Part shown: positions 51,533 through 60,357 of the stretch, one piece after another | How positions within the stretch are numbered: the stretch's first letter is position 1 | How the letters are laid out: each line of letters starts with the position of its first letter | DNA from: Nostoc sp. XA010 | GTDB lineage: Bacteria > Cyanobacteriota > Cyanobacteriia > Cyanobacteriales > Nostocaceae | Direction: 5' to 3' | Assembly: GCF_020829625.1 (NCBI RefSeq) | Contig: NZ_JAIVFX010000010.1 | Location: 194,837-258,836 of the forward strand | Length of the DNA: 64,000 nucleotides | Translations under genes and position numbers: made by a program | Notes under the pieces: model-generated | What the model was told of the DNA's origin: nothing | The model's database searches: none | Seen by the model: only the letters and a program-made list of their open reading frames with translations

Positions 51533-52764
51533 GCACCGCTTTCCTGCTGCAACGGCAGTCGGATAAAGAATAATCTGATCAGGTAAGAATTTTTCTGAGT
51601 CAGGTAATAGCAGAGCATTTCGACCAATAAGGCTGTTTGGCTACATGACTGCTGAGTATAGGAGCGTTTACGCACAGTAATTCGTCTCAATAGCTTATGC
51701 CTATTACCGTTTGCGTTGGTGCAGTGTAATTGTTTTCATAATCAGTTTTAGGGTTACAGAGTCGCTGCTTGCTTGCCAAATCTTCCTTCACCTCCTGTGA
51801 GCAATGTCTGATAATACATACAGCGCTCATAGCTAGCTGACAAATCCAGATGAAGCTGCATATTAAGTTTTCCCTTTGCAGCAGTTTTACTAACACTTGC
51901 AGGTAAATTTTATTTATGGTAATCATGGTAGAGTCAAAAATATTAAAACATGAATATTTAAAGTCAAAGTATACTATTAGACAAATACCTCCTTCTAATT
52001 TAGCAATCAGAACTATCATTAAGACAAGGTAGAGTTAAGAAGTTAGGGATCTTGAATCTTGGAGATTCTTCCCCTGTACCTGTACAGACTCTTACTATGA
52101 CTTATTACCGTAAAGACGGAAGTCAAAAAAAGCCAGTCAGTACGCCCTTGCGGCTCTACCTACTTGTACCCCTCCGGGGAAGCAAGGTACGCGCAGCGTC
52201 TCGTTGGCGTAGCCTCTCGAAGAGAAGAGAACAGAAGCAACTGGCTCTCAGAAGTGAAAAGTCTATAATTTTGAGCTTTTTAGCTGTAATGAAATGGTAG
52301 GTTTATTTCCGCCAACCTGTACTAGTAGTAAAGTCCTGTTAGTCTAGCGGCAATTGCCTAAGCGAGTTCAGTACTGTAACTAAAGGTGGTTTGCAAGCAG
52401 AATTTGTCGGTAGTGTACTTACTTAACAATTTTGTAGGTAATGTTTACGGACAGGTTATGCTATTTATCTACCCATTCACCTAAACCTGTTCCACTTTAC
52501 AGATGTTTTTGTGGTAAACAAACTTATATCCTCCCTACCTAAAGCAAGGGATGCACTTGAACCTACTGAACTTAAGATTGTAGCTTGATGAAGTTGTAAC
52601 TTCTAAGACTTTGACTTTTCCAAAGATACAGGCTATAAAGCCCCAAACTAAAGTGGAAAACTTTGTATGCTCTACAAGGAAAAGCGAATTAGCAATCTTA
52701 GGTTAGTTCAATATCCTGGGCAGATATAAAGTTTTTCTTCAGTTGAAATGGTATTTGAGGAGAT
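51533..52764. other. 1.2-kb repeat-bearing spacer without a gene
   Basis: Between cyaC and the acetyltransferase gene. It contains a copy of the MITE-like family interrupted by a GC-rich repeat (52101-52326). Short frames here (for example 51687-52019, and 52052-52300 through the repeat) have no protein-like composition. The cyaC promoter should lie at the left edge. Confidence 0.6.
52101..52326. mobile_element. MITE-like element, copy 2, with a nested GC-rich repeat
   Basis: The left end CTTATTACCGTAA and right end GTACTAGT (52319-52326), plus the internal TGAAATGGTAGGTTTATTT, match copy 1 at 41230-41328. The middle (about 52130-52245) is unlike copy 1: it holds GTACCCCTCCGGGGAAGCAA, GTCTCGTTGGCGTAGCCTCT and GAAGAGAAGAG units flanked by GCCAGT/ACTGGC, so a second repeat appears to have inserted into the first. 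Confidence 0.6.
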
Positions 52765-53412
52765 TTGAGAAAATTTTCGTTGAATAAAATCAATACTAAA
52801 CTAGCCTTGAAATATCGGTTTTTTCATCCATACCAGCAACAGCCAATCAATCCAGCTTGCTGCCAATTTCAAATTCGTACAGCTACATCGGCTGATTTGA
52901 TCAGTGTTTCTCAAATTATTGCTGAAAGCTTTCACTCCCAACAGGGTATGTGGGGATGGGCTTTCCCATTGCTACGTCTCGGTATTTACGAAGACTTAAG
53001 GCATCGCATGGCATTACCTCCGTCGCGTCATATTTGTTTAGTGGCCTTTGAAGCTACTACTGGTGCGGCTAATAACTTAGTAGGAAGTGTAGAACTGGGT
53101 GTACGTTACAGTGATTCGTGGAGCCAGACTGGCAAGGGTTTTCCTTACTTATCTAATTTAGCAGTTCACCCACAATACCGTAGACACGGTGTTGCTTCAG
53201 GGTTACTGACTAGCTGTGAAAAAGTTTCTCGTGACTGGGGATTTCAAGACTTATATCTCCACGTTTTGGAAAATAACCATCAAGCAAGGCAACTTTATTT
53301 CAAGTTGGGATATCGGGTGCATAAAGTCGAATCGAATTGGAATAAATTTTTGCTAAGACGCTCAAGCCAAATGTTATTGCACAAGCATCTGAGTACTGAT
53401 TCCACTATTTGA
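52765..53412 (+). CDS. GNAT-family N-acetyltransferase
   Basis: A protein of up to 215 residues with a GNAT acetyl-CoA fold from about residue 35. The acetyl-CoA-binding motif A reads YLSNLAVHPQYRRHGVASGL, followed by LLTSCEKVSRDWGFQDLYLH, and motif B by NNHQARQLYFKLGYRVHKVE. The start is doubtful: the TTG at 52765 has GAGGAG only two bases before it, and no in-frame ATG precedes the domain, so a non-ATG start slightly downstream is possible. The substrate is unknown. Confidence 0.85.
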   Translation: MRKFSLNKINTKLALKYRFFHPYQQQPINPACCQFQIRTATSADLISVSQIIAESFHSQQGMWGWAFPLLRLGIYEDLRHRMALPPSRHICLVAFEATTGAANNLVGSVELGVRYSDSWSQTGKGFPYLSNLAVHPQYRRHGVASGLLTSCEKVSRDWGFQDLYLHVLENNHQARQLYFKLGYRVHKVESNWNKFLLRRSSQMLLHKHLSTDSTI

Positions 53413-54209
53413 ATTTTATTTTGGCAGATAATAATTAAGTTTTGATGTTGTAATTACTTTTGGGAAATTTCTCACCAATATAGATAATCAAAGCACAAAC
53501 TAACTTAATTAAAACTAAGCTAGTATTAGTTATAGAACTGATATTTTATTTTTGAAATATATGCAGGGTGTGCCAGACGAGAGTATAGCACTGTCCAAAG
53601 ACTGTGTTACGGGCTGCGTTCTAGGGCACCCTACATATACTTAGATTTTTGCAAAAATTATTGAACCACTATCTCTACGAGAGGCTTTTGCCAATGTGTA
53701 GCGTCTCGGAGAAAAGAAAATAAGTAAAAAACTTTACGAATCATTTAGTACTTGCTACATAGCTTTAAATAATTTTTTTAAGGATATTTTGTTTGGATTT
53801 TTTATGCAGCTTATTATTCGTAATATTAATAAATATATAACTTTAAAAACTTATCTTAAATGATTAACTTATTAAACTTTACTTTTTTGTTTGCTATTAA
53901 ACGACAAGTATTTTAGAATATTTTATATAGATAAATAAATTAATTATAATGAAAATAGCTGTACAATTGCTCTGAGAAAACTAGCAATAGCTCATAATAA
54001 CTTTTTAATTAAGATATTCATCTTTATAAAAACTTTAAGAAAAGCCTCTCATAATTGGAAGACAAATCTAGTTATATCTCATAAAATATGATCACTCAAT
54101 TACTAAACAATGCCTATTTATTACTATCTTAGTAAAATTGGTCAAAAGAGTCTTGATAATATAAAGAATTCAAAAACCTGATTCGACATAACAGTTAATT
54201 TGTTTTGAA
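53413..54209. other. 800-bp AT-rich spacer
   Basis: No gene is recognised. It contains a MITE-like inverted-repeat element (53557-53639) and a partial GTGTAGCGTCTCGGAGAAAA repeat near 53697. The rest is very AT-rich and lies upstream of a GTG-started gene, so a long leader or complex promoter is possible. Confidence 0.55.
53557..53639. mobile_element. MITE-like inverted-repeat element (83 bp)
   Basis: The left arm TATATGCAGGGTGTGCC is nearly the reverse complement of the right arm GGGCACCCTACATATA (two mismatches or gaps). The interior has no ORF. TGTAGGGTGC-type ends are common in Nostoc miniature elements (recollection). Confidence 0.65.
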
Positions 54210-54803
54210 GTGCATACTACTACCAAATTCGTTGAAAGTTTAAAAAACATGGATAGCGAACAGCATCGACGCTATCAGACCTCTATGGTATCAACTTATT
54301 ACCCTGAAGCGAGTTTCCTTGACTCTCTTGTCATGCCAGATGGAACTGAGCAATCGCAAGGCTCGGATATCCTTACACGTTTACACAGTGGGGAAGTTTT
54401 CATCGTCAATAGTCGTAGACGAAATGGATTAATCCTCTTTAAACGCTATCATGCAGAGTTCGCTGGGCCTGGGGCTGCTGTAGGTGGGGATTACGATTGT
54501 GATTGCCAAAGAGCATTGCCCATAGGGAATCTGTCTTTATTAACTCCCGAATCTAATGAAGAACGCCAGAAGGCTTACTTAATTAGACGACAGTGGATTC
54601 GATTGATCAAACAAATTACAGAAAACCCGGTGCCTGGGCAGCGAGTTCAGAAAATTCTCGATCAATTTGAACAATACTTTCCACCAGATATAGTGGCTCT
54701 TCTGCCGGATGTTGCTTTTGCTCTTTTAGTAGGTGTGCTGCCGCAAACAGTGGGAATAGTACGCCGTTTGGGCAGTGAGGTGAACAGCCGATTTAATTAC
54801 TGA
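54210..54803 (+). CDS. Unrecognised conserved-looking protein
   Basis: A 197-residue soluble protein starting at a GTG (MHTTTKFVESLKNMDSEQHR). Its composition is protein-like throughout: STYYPEASFLDSLVMPDG, DILTRLHSGEVFIVNSRRRN, a cysteine pair DYDCDCQRALP near residue 96, and a basic helical C-terminal half (KAYLIRRQWIRLIKQITENP). I do not recognise the family. It is preceded by about 800 bp without a gene and is convergent with hisC. An ATG (MDSEQHRRY, residue 14) is an alternative start. Confidence 0.7.
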   Translation: MHTTTKFVESLKNMDSEQHRRYQTSMVSTYYPEASFLDSLVMPDGTEQSQGSDILTRLHSGEVFIVNSRRRNGLILFKRYHAEFAGPGAAVGGDYDCDCQRALPIGNLSLLTPESNEERQKAYLIRRQWIRLIKQITENPVPGQRVQKILDQFEQYFPPDIVALLPDVAFALLVGVLPQTVGIVRRLGSEVNSRFNY

Positions 54804-54811
54804 GTGAATTC

Positions 54812-55954
54812 CTAAAATTCCAAATTTGCCAAAACAGCTTGGACTCGATTAACGGTGCGGGCATTTTCCTCGATTGTTCCTACAGTAATTCGAAATCCTC
54901 CGCTAATGTGTCGCACAACGGTGCCAAGTGTTCTAAGTTTCTGGTGGAAAGTTTTTAAGGCAGCATCTGGTGAATTAAAGCTATTTGGTTTAAGACGTAA
55001 GTAAATAAAGTTAGCAGCGCTTGCGGTAATTTGTAGTTCTGGTTGCTGGGATAAAATTTCGATGAGTTTGGCTCGTTCACTCAGGGTTTGGGGAATTGAC
55101 TCTAATAAGAGTGCGCGATTTTGTAAAGCAACTAATGCTCCTGCTATGGAAAAGCTAGGGAGATTGTAAGGTAAGCGAACTTTTTCTAAGATGGCGATCG
55201 CTTCGGGATGAGCGACGCAATAGCCAATACGGAGAGCTGCCAAGCGGAAGGCTTTAGAAAAAGTGCGTAATATTACCCAATTAGGACGCTGTGCTAATTC
55301 ACCTACTAGGGTAGTTTGGCTGAATTCAAAGTAAGCTTCATCAATTACTACCAAAATATGCTCACTTAAACTTCTTAACCATGCCAACTCTGCCGCAGTT
55401 AAGCTATTGGCTGTCGGTGAATTGGGATGCACTACAAAAACTACGCGAATGGCGGGATTTTGAGTTTGTTCGATCGCAGCCTGTGCTGCTTTTAAGTCAA
55501 TTTCAAAATTTGTTTCATTTCTACCTACCGCGACTACAGGAATACCCAAAGTTTGTGCCAAAATTCCGTACATTGAGAAAGTGGGATTGGCAACTAGAAT
55601 GGAACCTTCTCCTCCTAAACAGGTGGCGATTAATAAAGAACGGATTAGTTCATCGGAACCATTTCCAACAGAAATATTGGCAGCAGTATATAGCGAGATG
55701 GCGGCTGATTCATTGACGTATTGGGCGATCGCATCTTTAAGTGTCTCATGTCCGCCATCAGGATAACGATTTGTTTCAATTACTTGCTGATATGTCCAGG
55801 CTAGCTTTTCTTTTAACTCAGGTGGTAAATCATAAGGGCTTTCATTTGTATCTAGCCGATCAAATTGCACGGGGACAGATTCGGCTGTATCGCTGCTGGG
55901 GTGAGGTTTGTACGCGGTAAATTTGGCTAAATCTGACCGGATAAAGGGAAGCAT
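54812..55954 (-). CDS. hisC: Histidinol-phosphate aminotransferase
   Basis: A 380-residue PLP enzyme of histidine synthesis (aminotransferase fold type I). The PLP-binding Lys lies in RTFSKAFRLAALRIGY. NESPYDLPPELKEKL, ISVGNGSDELIRSL, VHPNSPTANSL and VIDEAYFEFS are typical. The C-terminus ISGGFRITVGTIEEN matches HisC2. The start ATG gives MLPFIRSDLAKFTAYKP. It is monocistronic, with no other his gene nearby. Confidence 0.95.
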   Translation of the reverse strand: MLPFIRSDLAKFTAYKPHPSSDTAESVPVQFDRLDTNESPYDLPPELKEKLAWTYQQVIETNRYPDGGHETLKDAIAQYVNESAAISLYTAANISVGNGSDELIRSLLIATCLGGEGSILVANPTFSMYGILAQTLGIPVVAVGRNETNFEIDLKAAQAAIEQTQNPAIRVVFVVHPNSPTANSLTAAELAWLRSLSEHILVVIDEAYFEFSQTTLVGELAQRPNWVILRTFSKAFRLAALRIGYCVAHPEAIAILEKVRLPYNLPSFSIAGALVALQNRALLLESIPQTLSERAKLIEILSQQPELQITASAANFIYLRLKPNSFNSPDAALKTFHQKLRTLGTVVRHISGGFRITVGTIEENARTVNRVQAVLANLEF

Positions 55955-56030
55955 AATTTTAGTAATTAGTCATTGGTCATTTGTCATTAGTCATTAGTAA
56001 CTAAAGAAAGGACAAATGACTAAAGACATT
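55955..56030. repeat. GTCATTGGTCATTTGTCATT / ACAAATGACTAAAGAC repeat
   Basis: Left TAGTCATTGGTCATTTGTCA units and right GGACAAATGACTAAAGACAT form an inverted repeat between hisC and the esterase gene. Confidence 0.75.
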
Positions 56031-56060
56031 ATTTATGTAAGAGTCTAATATTTTACAGCT

Positions 56061-56696
56061 TCAAGGTAATTGGCAAAAGAGGCGAATTGCCTGCCAAATT
56101 TCTTCCATAACATTACCCAAGGCGTGATCGCTGTCGAGTTCGACTAACTCCACCCAAGGACGCGATTGCCCAAAGTTACGACTGGCTTCGATGGGGATGA
56201 CTTCATCGTTTTTTCCATGCAAAATCAGGGTGGGGATAGGACGTTGCAAAAACTCCTCTTGGTATTGGGCAGCATCTGTAACGAAATCGTAACTTAAGGG
56301 AAGCTTTCGCTCCTCCCCATAGTGGTAGATTTTGATATATTTTTCTTGCTGCCAACGCTGTAGTTCTTCATCGCCTAGCTTGGGTAACCAATGGGATAAA
56401 AACTCAAAAGCTGGTGCTAGCAGCACAAGACGTTGTACTTGTAAATATTGTTGTCCCAAGTGGGCGGTGGTCAAGCCGCCTAAACTTGAGCCAATGAGCG
56501 TTACTGGGGTAGAATTATTACTGAATTCTGCGGCAACTTGAGTAATCTGACGAGTAATTGTTAACTGCGAAAAATCGCCAGCATTTAGATCGGGAATTTT
56601 TAGCTTTGTATGAATTTGGGCAAAGCGATCGCCTATATCCCGCGCTTTGGCAGAATTAGGGCTGGAAGCGAAACCGTGAAGATATATATATTGCAA
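56061..56696 (-). CDS. YqiA/YcfP-family alpha/beta-hydrolase (esterase)
   Basis: A 211-residue serine hydrolase. MQYIYLHGFASSPNSAKARD is the family N-terminus. The nucleophile Ser lies in LIGSSLGGLTTAHLGQQY near residue 70. The catalytic acid is probably in ILHGKNDEVIPI (about 160) and the His in ELDSDHALGNVM (about 195). Members hydrolyse short acyl esters; the physiological substrate is unknown. It is leftward and stands alone between repeat spacers. Confidence 0.88.
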   Translation of the reverse strand: MQYIYLHGFASSPNSAKARDIGDRFAQIHTKLKIPDLNAGDFSQLTITRQITQVAAEFSNNSTPVTLIGSSLGGLTTAHLGQQYLQVQRLVLLAPAFEFLSHWLPKLGDEELQRWQQEKYIKIYHYGEERKLPLSYDFVTDAAQYQEEFLQRPIPTLILHGKNDEVIPIEASRNFGQSRPWVELVELDSDHALGNVMEEIWQAIRLFCQLP

Positions 56697-56699
56697 AGC

Positions 56700-56803
56700 T
56701 GTAGATAGTTGGGAGTGAGAAGTTAAGAATTTTAAGTTTTAAGTAATGAGTTTCTTTTTTCAACTCCTAACTCTTAACTCCTAACTCTTAACTCCTAAAT
56801 CTT
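56700..56803. repeat. AACTCCTAACTCTTAACTCC heptamer inverted repeat
   Basis: GTTGGGAGTGAGAAGTTAAG and AACTCCTAACTCTTAACTCC units flank AT-rich bases before gor. Same family as 686-785. Confidence 0.75.
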
Positions 56804-56804
56804 A

Positions 56805-58181
56805 TTACCGCATTGTGACAAATTCTTCCGCTACTGAGGGATGGATACCAACGGTGGCGTCAAAGTCTTTTTTAGTTGCGCCCATCTTCACAGCGATCGC
56901 TACACCTTGAATGATCTCACCAGCATGTTCACCCACCATGTGAGCGCCTAGCACTTTGTCAGTGTTGCTATCAACCACCAACTTCATCATTGTTTTTTCT
57001 TGCTTACCAGTCAAACTATAGTACATGGGGCGAAAGCGAGTGTGAAAAATTTTGACGGCATCACCGAGTTTTTCTCGTGCTTCGGCTTCTGTCCAGCCGA
57101 CTGTAGCGGCTTCTGGGGTAGAAAATATGGCTGTGGGAACAGTTTCGTGACTGAATTCGCGGCGGTTATTGCCGAATTCACTATCTGCAAAGGCTCGTCC
57201 CTCACCAATGGCGACAGGAGTTAAATTGATTCGGTCTGTGACATCGCCAACGGCAAAGATATTCGGTTGATTAGTTTGACTATATTCATTGACTGCGATC
57301 GCATTTGTGGTACTATACCCTGGCCCTTCCATAGAAGTAGCAGCAATATCAACCCCAGCGTTTTCTAAACCTAGTCCATCTACATTGGGAGTTCGACCAG
57401 TCGCCACTAAAAACACGTCGGCGATTAATGGTTCTTGGTCTTCCCCTGATAAAGTCAGTTTAAAACCTTCCGACACGCGTTCAATTGTTTTTACCACATT
57501 ATTCTTAATCAGGCGAATTCCGTGGTTCGTCATCCCCTCTTCAATTTCTGTACGGATGTCCTCATCAAACCCCTTCAAAATCTTTTCACCTCTGGTAATT
57601 TGTGTAACCTCAGAACCCAAACCACGCATGATACAGGCAAATTCTGTGCCAATATAACCAGCGCCAAGAATGACGATGTGTTTTGGTTGTTCTTTTAGAT
57701 GAAAGATTTCGTTGGAGGTAATGCCATATTCCATCCCTGGTAAATCTGGTTTGATGGGACGCCCACCAACAGCAATTAAAATTTTATCTGCTGTAACTTT
57801 GCGTCCATCAACTTCTACTGTGTGGGGGTCTAACAATGTGGCGCGACCAGAAATTAGTTCCACTCCCGCTTTTTCTAAAAAGCTGATATGTAGTTGTGAC
57901 AGTCGCCGAACTTCCTTATCTATAGATGTAATGAAATGTTCCCAGTCTAACTCGGCATTACCTACTTTCCAGCCATAGCCTGAAGCTTCACTGAACAGGG
58001 CAGGAAAGTGAGATCCATAGACCATGAGTTTTTTGGGAATGCAACCGCGAATCACACAAGTGCCACCAACTAAATCATATTCTGCGATCGCCACTTTTGC
58101 CCCATAGCTAGCCGCCCGTTTGGAAGCCGCCAAACCTCCAGAACCCGCACCAATTACAAACAGGTCGTAATCAAAAGTCAT
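56805..58181 (-). CDS. gor: Glutathione-disulfide reductase
   Basis: A 458-residue FAD flavoenzyme that reduces glutathione disulfide. FAD loop VIGAGSGGLAASKRA (9-23), redox pair Cys42/Cys47 in GGTCVIRGCIPKKL, NAD(P) loop ILGAGYIGTEFACIMRGLGS, FAD-binding NIFAVGDVTDRINLTPVAIG and active-site GIHPSVAEEFVTM are intact. The GxGYIG loop and the local residues suggest NADPH or NADH use cannot be settled by eye. Its length matches cyanobacterial GR. Leftward, monocistronic. Confidence 0.94.
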   Translation of the reverse strand: MTFDYDLFVIGAGSGGLAASKRAASYGAKVAIAEYDLVGGTCVIRGCIPKKLMVYGSHFPALFSEASGYGWKVGNAELDWEHFITSIDKEVRRLSQLHISFLEKAGVELISGRATLLDPHTVEVDGRKVTADKILIAVGGRPIKPDLPGMEYGITSNEIFHLKEQPKHIVILGAGYIGTEFACIMRGLGSEVTQITRGEKILKGFDEDIRTEIEEGMTNHGIRLIKNNVVKTIERVSEGFKLTLSGEDQEPLIADVFLVATGRTPNVDGLGLENAGVDIAATSMEGPGYSTTNAIAVNEYSQTNQPNIFAVGDVTDRINLTPVAIGEGRAFADSEFGNNRREFSHETVPTAIFSTPEAATVGWTEAEAREKLGDAVKIFHTRFRPMYYSLTGKQEKTMMKLVVDSNTDKVLGAHMVGEHAGEIIQGVAIAVKMGATKKDFDATVGIHPSVAEEFVTMR

Positions 58182-58526
58182 AAATTTATGTTCGTCTTTA
58201 GCAATAAATCAGTTCTTAGGAACTTACACAGAAAACGTCATTGAACTATATAAGGATATCCCGTTAACCCTGTGTAAGTCCTGTCCTTGATTTAATCTAG
58301 CGTTAGCAGATGTTCTCTCGTCGTAGGGAATATCACTTTTTGCTTTGGTTGCTGTAGAGGCAGTAACTAAAATTGTTTGTCATGGGTTCTGCCTCTGGTT
58401 TCGGGCATAAGTCTGTGCTACTGCCTTGAAGCAGCTAAGTCCCACAATACTTAGGCGAAATTAAAATTATGAAAAAACCAACTGCGTTCGGCATTCGCAG
58501 AGCATTTTGTACTCCCATTAGTAGTT
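58182..58526. other. 345-bp spacer with a MITE-like element
   Basis: Between gor and the FecR gene. It holds the 65-bp inverted-repeat element at 58218-58282. A 33-residue frame from an ATG near 58470 shows no family resemblance. Confidence 0.6.
58218..58282. mobile_element. MITE-like element with AGGACTTAC-type ends (65 bp)
   Basis: AGGAACTTACACAG (58218-58231) is the reverse complement of CTGTGTAAGTCCT (58270-58282) apart from one extra base. The interior has no ORF. AGGACTTAC-type termini are found on several cyanobacterial insertion sequences (recollection). Confidence 0.7.
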
Positions 58527-59810
58527 TTATGTACTTGGAAGCTCAGTTGGGGTTACGGGTGTTGGAGTAGTTGGGGTTACGGGTGTTGGAGTAGTTGGAG
58601 TTACGGGTGTTGGCTCAGTTGGGGCTACGGGTGTTGACTCAGTTGGAGTTACGGGTGTTGGCTCAGTTGGGGCTACGGGTGTTGACTCAGTTGGGGTTAC
58701 GCGTGTTGGCTCAGTTGGGGCTACGGGTGTTGGAATAGTTGGGGTTACGGGCGTTGGCTCAGTTGGGGTTACGGGTGTTGGAGTAGTTGGAGTTACGGGT
58801 GTTGGAGTAGTTGGAGTTACGGGTGTTGGAGTAGTTGGGGTTACGGGTGTTGGAGTAGTTGGAGTTACGGGTGTTGGCTCAGTTGGAGTTACGGGTGTTG
58901 GAGTAGTTGGAGTTACGGGTGTTGGAGTAGTTGGGGTTACGGGTGTTGGAGGAGTTGAGGTGTTGGGTGATTTCTCTGTTGAGGTTACAGATGTTGTCTC
59001 AGTTGAGGTGTTGGGTGATTTCTCTGTTGAGGTTACGGGTGTTGTCTCAGTTGGGCTATTAGGACGAGTTAGCTGCATTTCAATTACTCCCTCACCTTTT
59101 ACCGATGGCTGTGCTTTCAAAGCCGCAGTAGTTTCGGCTTGAACACTGGTGATTGCTGGATCATGTGTAGGCACAGGATTTTGCCTATTCAAATCAAGTT
59201 CCCGAACCAATTGGCTCGTTTCATAAAAATTTCTCAGATCAAAATCATATAAGCTCTGAAATTCCCCTTTAATTAGAATTATCATCTGTCCTGCTTCCAG
59301 CACCTTAGTTTCAGAACCTTCCTTGTTAGAAACTTCAATGCCGCTAGTTGTGAGTGCACCCACAATTGTGGTGTCTGTTCGTTGGTCATAGCGTACAAAT
59401 AATGCTGAACCACGAATTGCTGCTGCTGCACTTGGCGTTTGTATACGTGTTTGTCCCCTTCCTGGTGGGATGAGTAGCAACACAGTCCCATTTGAAAGTT
59501 TAAAGTCACGAGTCTTCGGCAAAAATTGAAATAACGCCTGTTCTCCCACTCGTGCCAAAGAGCCATCATTGAAACGCAAATCTGCTAGCGAAGCTCGACC
59601 AGTTGACAGCCCGTCCCCAGGAATCATTGCATCTAACTTGCGTGCAGGACGTTTCTTGAGTTTATCTTTGGGTATCAGTTGTACGATGTTCTGGAGGTCT
59701 TGAATCTCTGCTCGCGTCAAAGGGGTTATGGCATTTACTTTATTTGGCAAGGGCAGTACTATAACTCCCCATAAACCAATCACTAACAATGGAAACGATT
59801 TATAAAACAT
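58527..59810 (-). CDS. FecR-domain secreted protein with a Pro/Thr repeat tail
   Basis: A 427-residue exported protein. The signal segment FPLLVIGLWGVIVLPLPNKV is followed near residue 65 by a FecR-type beta domain (LADLRFNDGSLARVGEQALF, KLSNGTVLLLIPPG, TPSAAAAIRGSALFVRYD, TTSGIEVSN). The C-terminal 170 residues are PVTPT repeats (TPVTPTTPTPVTPTEP) from 24-bp DNA units. It is likely periplasmic or surface-exposed; FecR domains sense or scaffold envelope signals (family knowledge). I use the ATG at 59810; an in-frame TTG eight codons earlier is also possible. It is divergent from the beta-barrel gene. Confidence 0.85.
   Translation of the reverse strand: MFYKSFPLLVIGLWGVIVLPLPNKVNAITPLTRAEIQDLQNIVQLIPKDKLKKRPARKLDAMIPGDGLSTGRASLADLRFNDGSLARVGEQALFQFLPKTRDFKLSNGTVLLLIPPGRGQTRIQTPSAAAAIRGSALFVRYDQRTDTTIVGALTTSGIEVSNKEGSETKVLEAGQMIILIKGEFQSLYDFDLRNFYETSQLVRELDLNRQNPVPTHDPAITSVQAETTAALKAQPSVKGEGVIEMQLTRPNSPTETTPVTSTEKSPNTSTETTSVTSTEKSPNTSTPPTPVTPTTPTPVTPTTPTPVTPTEPTPVTPTTPTPVTPTTPTPVTPTTPTPVTPTTPTPVTPTEPTPVTPTIPTPVAPTEPTRVTPTESTPVAPTEPTPVTPTESTPVAPTEPTPVTPTTPTPVTPTTPTPVTPTELPST
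58545..58960. repeat. 24-bp tandem repeats in the FecR gene
   Basis: About seventeen near-identical 24-bp units of the GGAGTTACGGGTGTTGGAGT type (variants with GGCTCAGTT or GACTCAGTT endings). They encode the PVTPTTPT / PVTPTEPT tail. Confidence 0.9.
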
Positions 59811-60357
59811 AATTTGATAACTTATGATTTTCAACTAATACCAAAATAATTAAAGCTTTAACCAGCTAATAATTTTATATCCGATTTATTTAGTAAAATT
59901 ATCTTTAATTTAGCCTAAATTTAACATCTAAAATAGACTACAAATAAATTATATGTTGAATTGATTGAATTTTTTATGAAACTTGCATTAGATACGATAA
60001 AGCCTGCGGGAGATTTCAAGATTAGCACTTGATATCAACAATTAAATCTGGAGTATCTTACAAATAATCCATTTTAATCAGATCAGCTAAAGGGACAAAA
60101 AGTTATTAAGGATCTGTTGTAAATTCAGTCACTGCCTGTACTTCACCAAATTTGAGCATAAACTGTAACTGTATCCGATTATCTCAGTTTTGCAAAAGAA
60201 TCTGGAGAAAAATCCGAAAAGCAACAATTTCAGTTTGTAGTTTCAGTATATACTTACAAAGCTAAGATAGATGCACTCAATTGTATATTCTGAGTTGGAA
60301 CTTCTGATACAGCTTGTGGGTCTACATTTGCCAAACGCAATCAACGCAATCTAACAG
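59811..60357. other. 547-bp divergent AT-rich spacer
   Basis: The promoter region for the FecR gene (leftward) and the beta-barrel gene (rightward). No repeat, clear hairpin or ORF is seen. Confidence 0.5.

Noticed and set aside
51687..52019. 110-residue minus-strand frame in the cyaC upstream region
   Set aside because: Random-looking composition, no ribosome site, no recognisable domain.
52052..52300. 82-residue plus-strand frame
   Set aside because: It runs through repeat DNA (the GC-rich interspersed element) and shows no protein-like conservation.
58545..58960. Possible CRISPR array
   Set aside because: These 24-bp tandem units lie in frame within the FecR gene and have no unique spacers.
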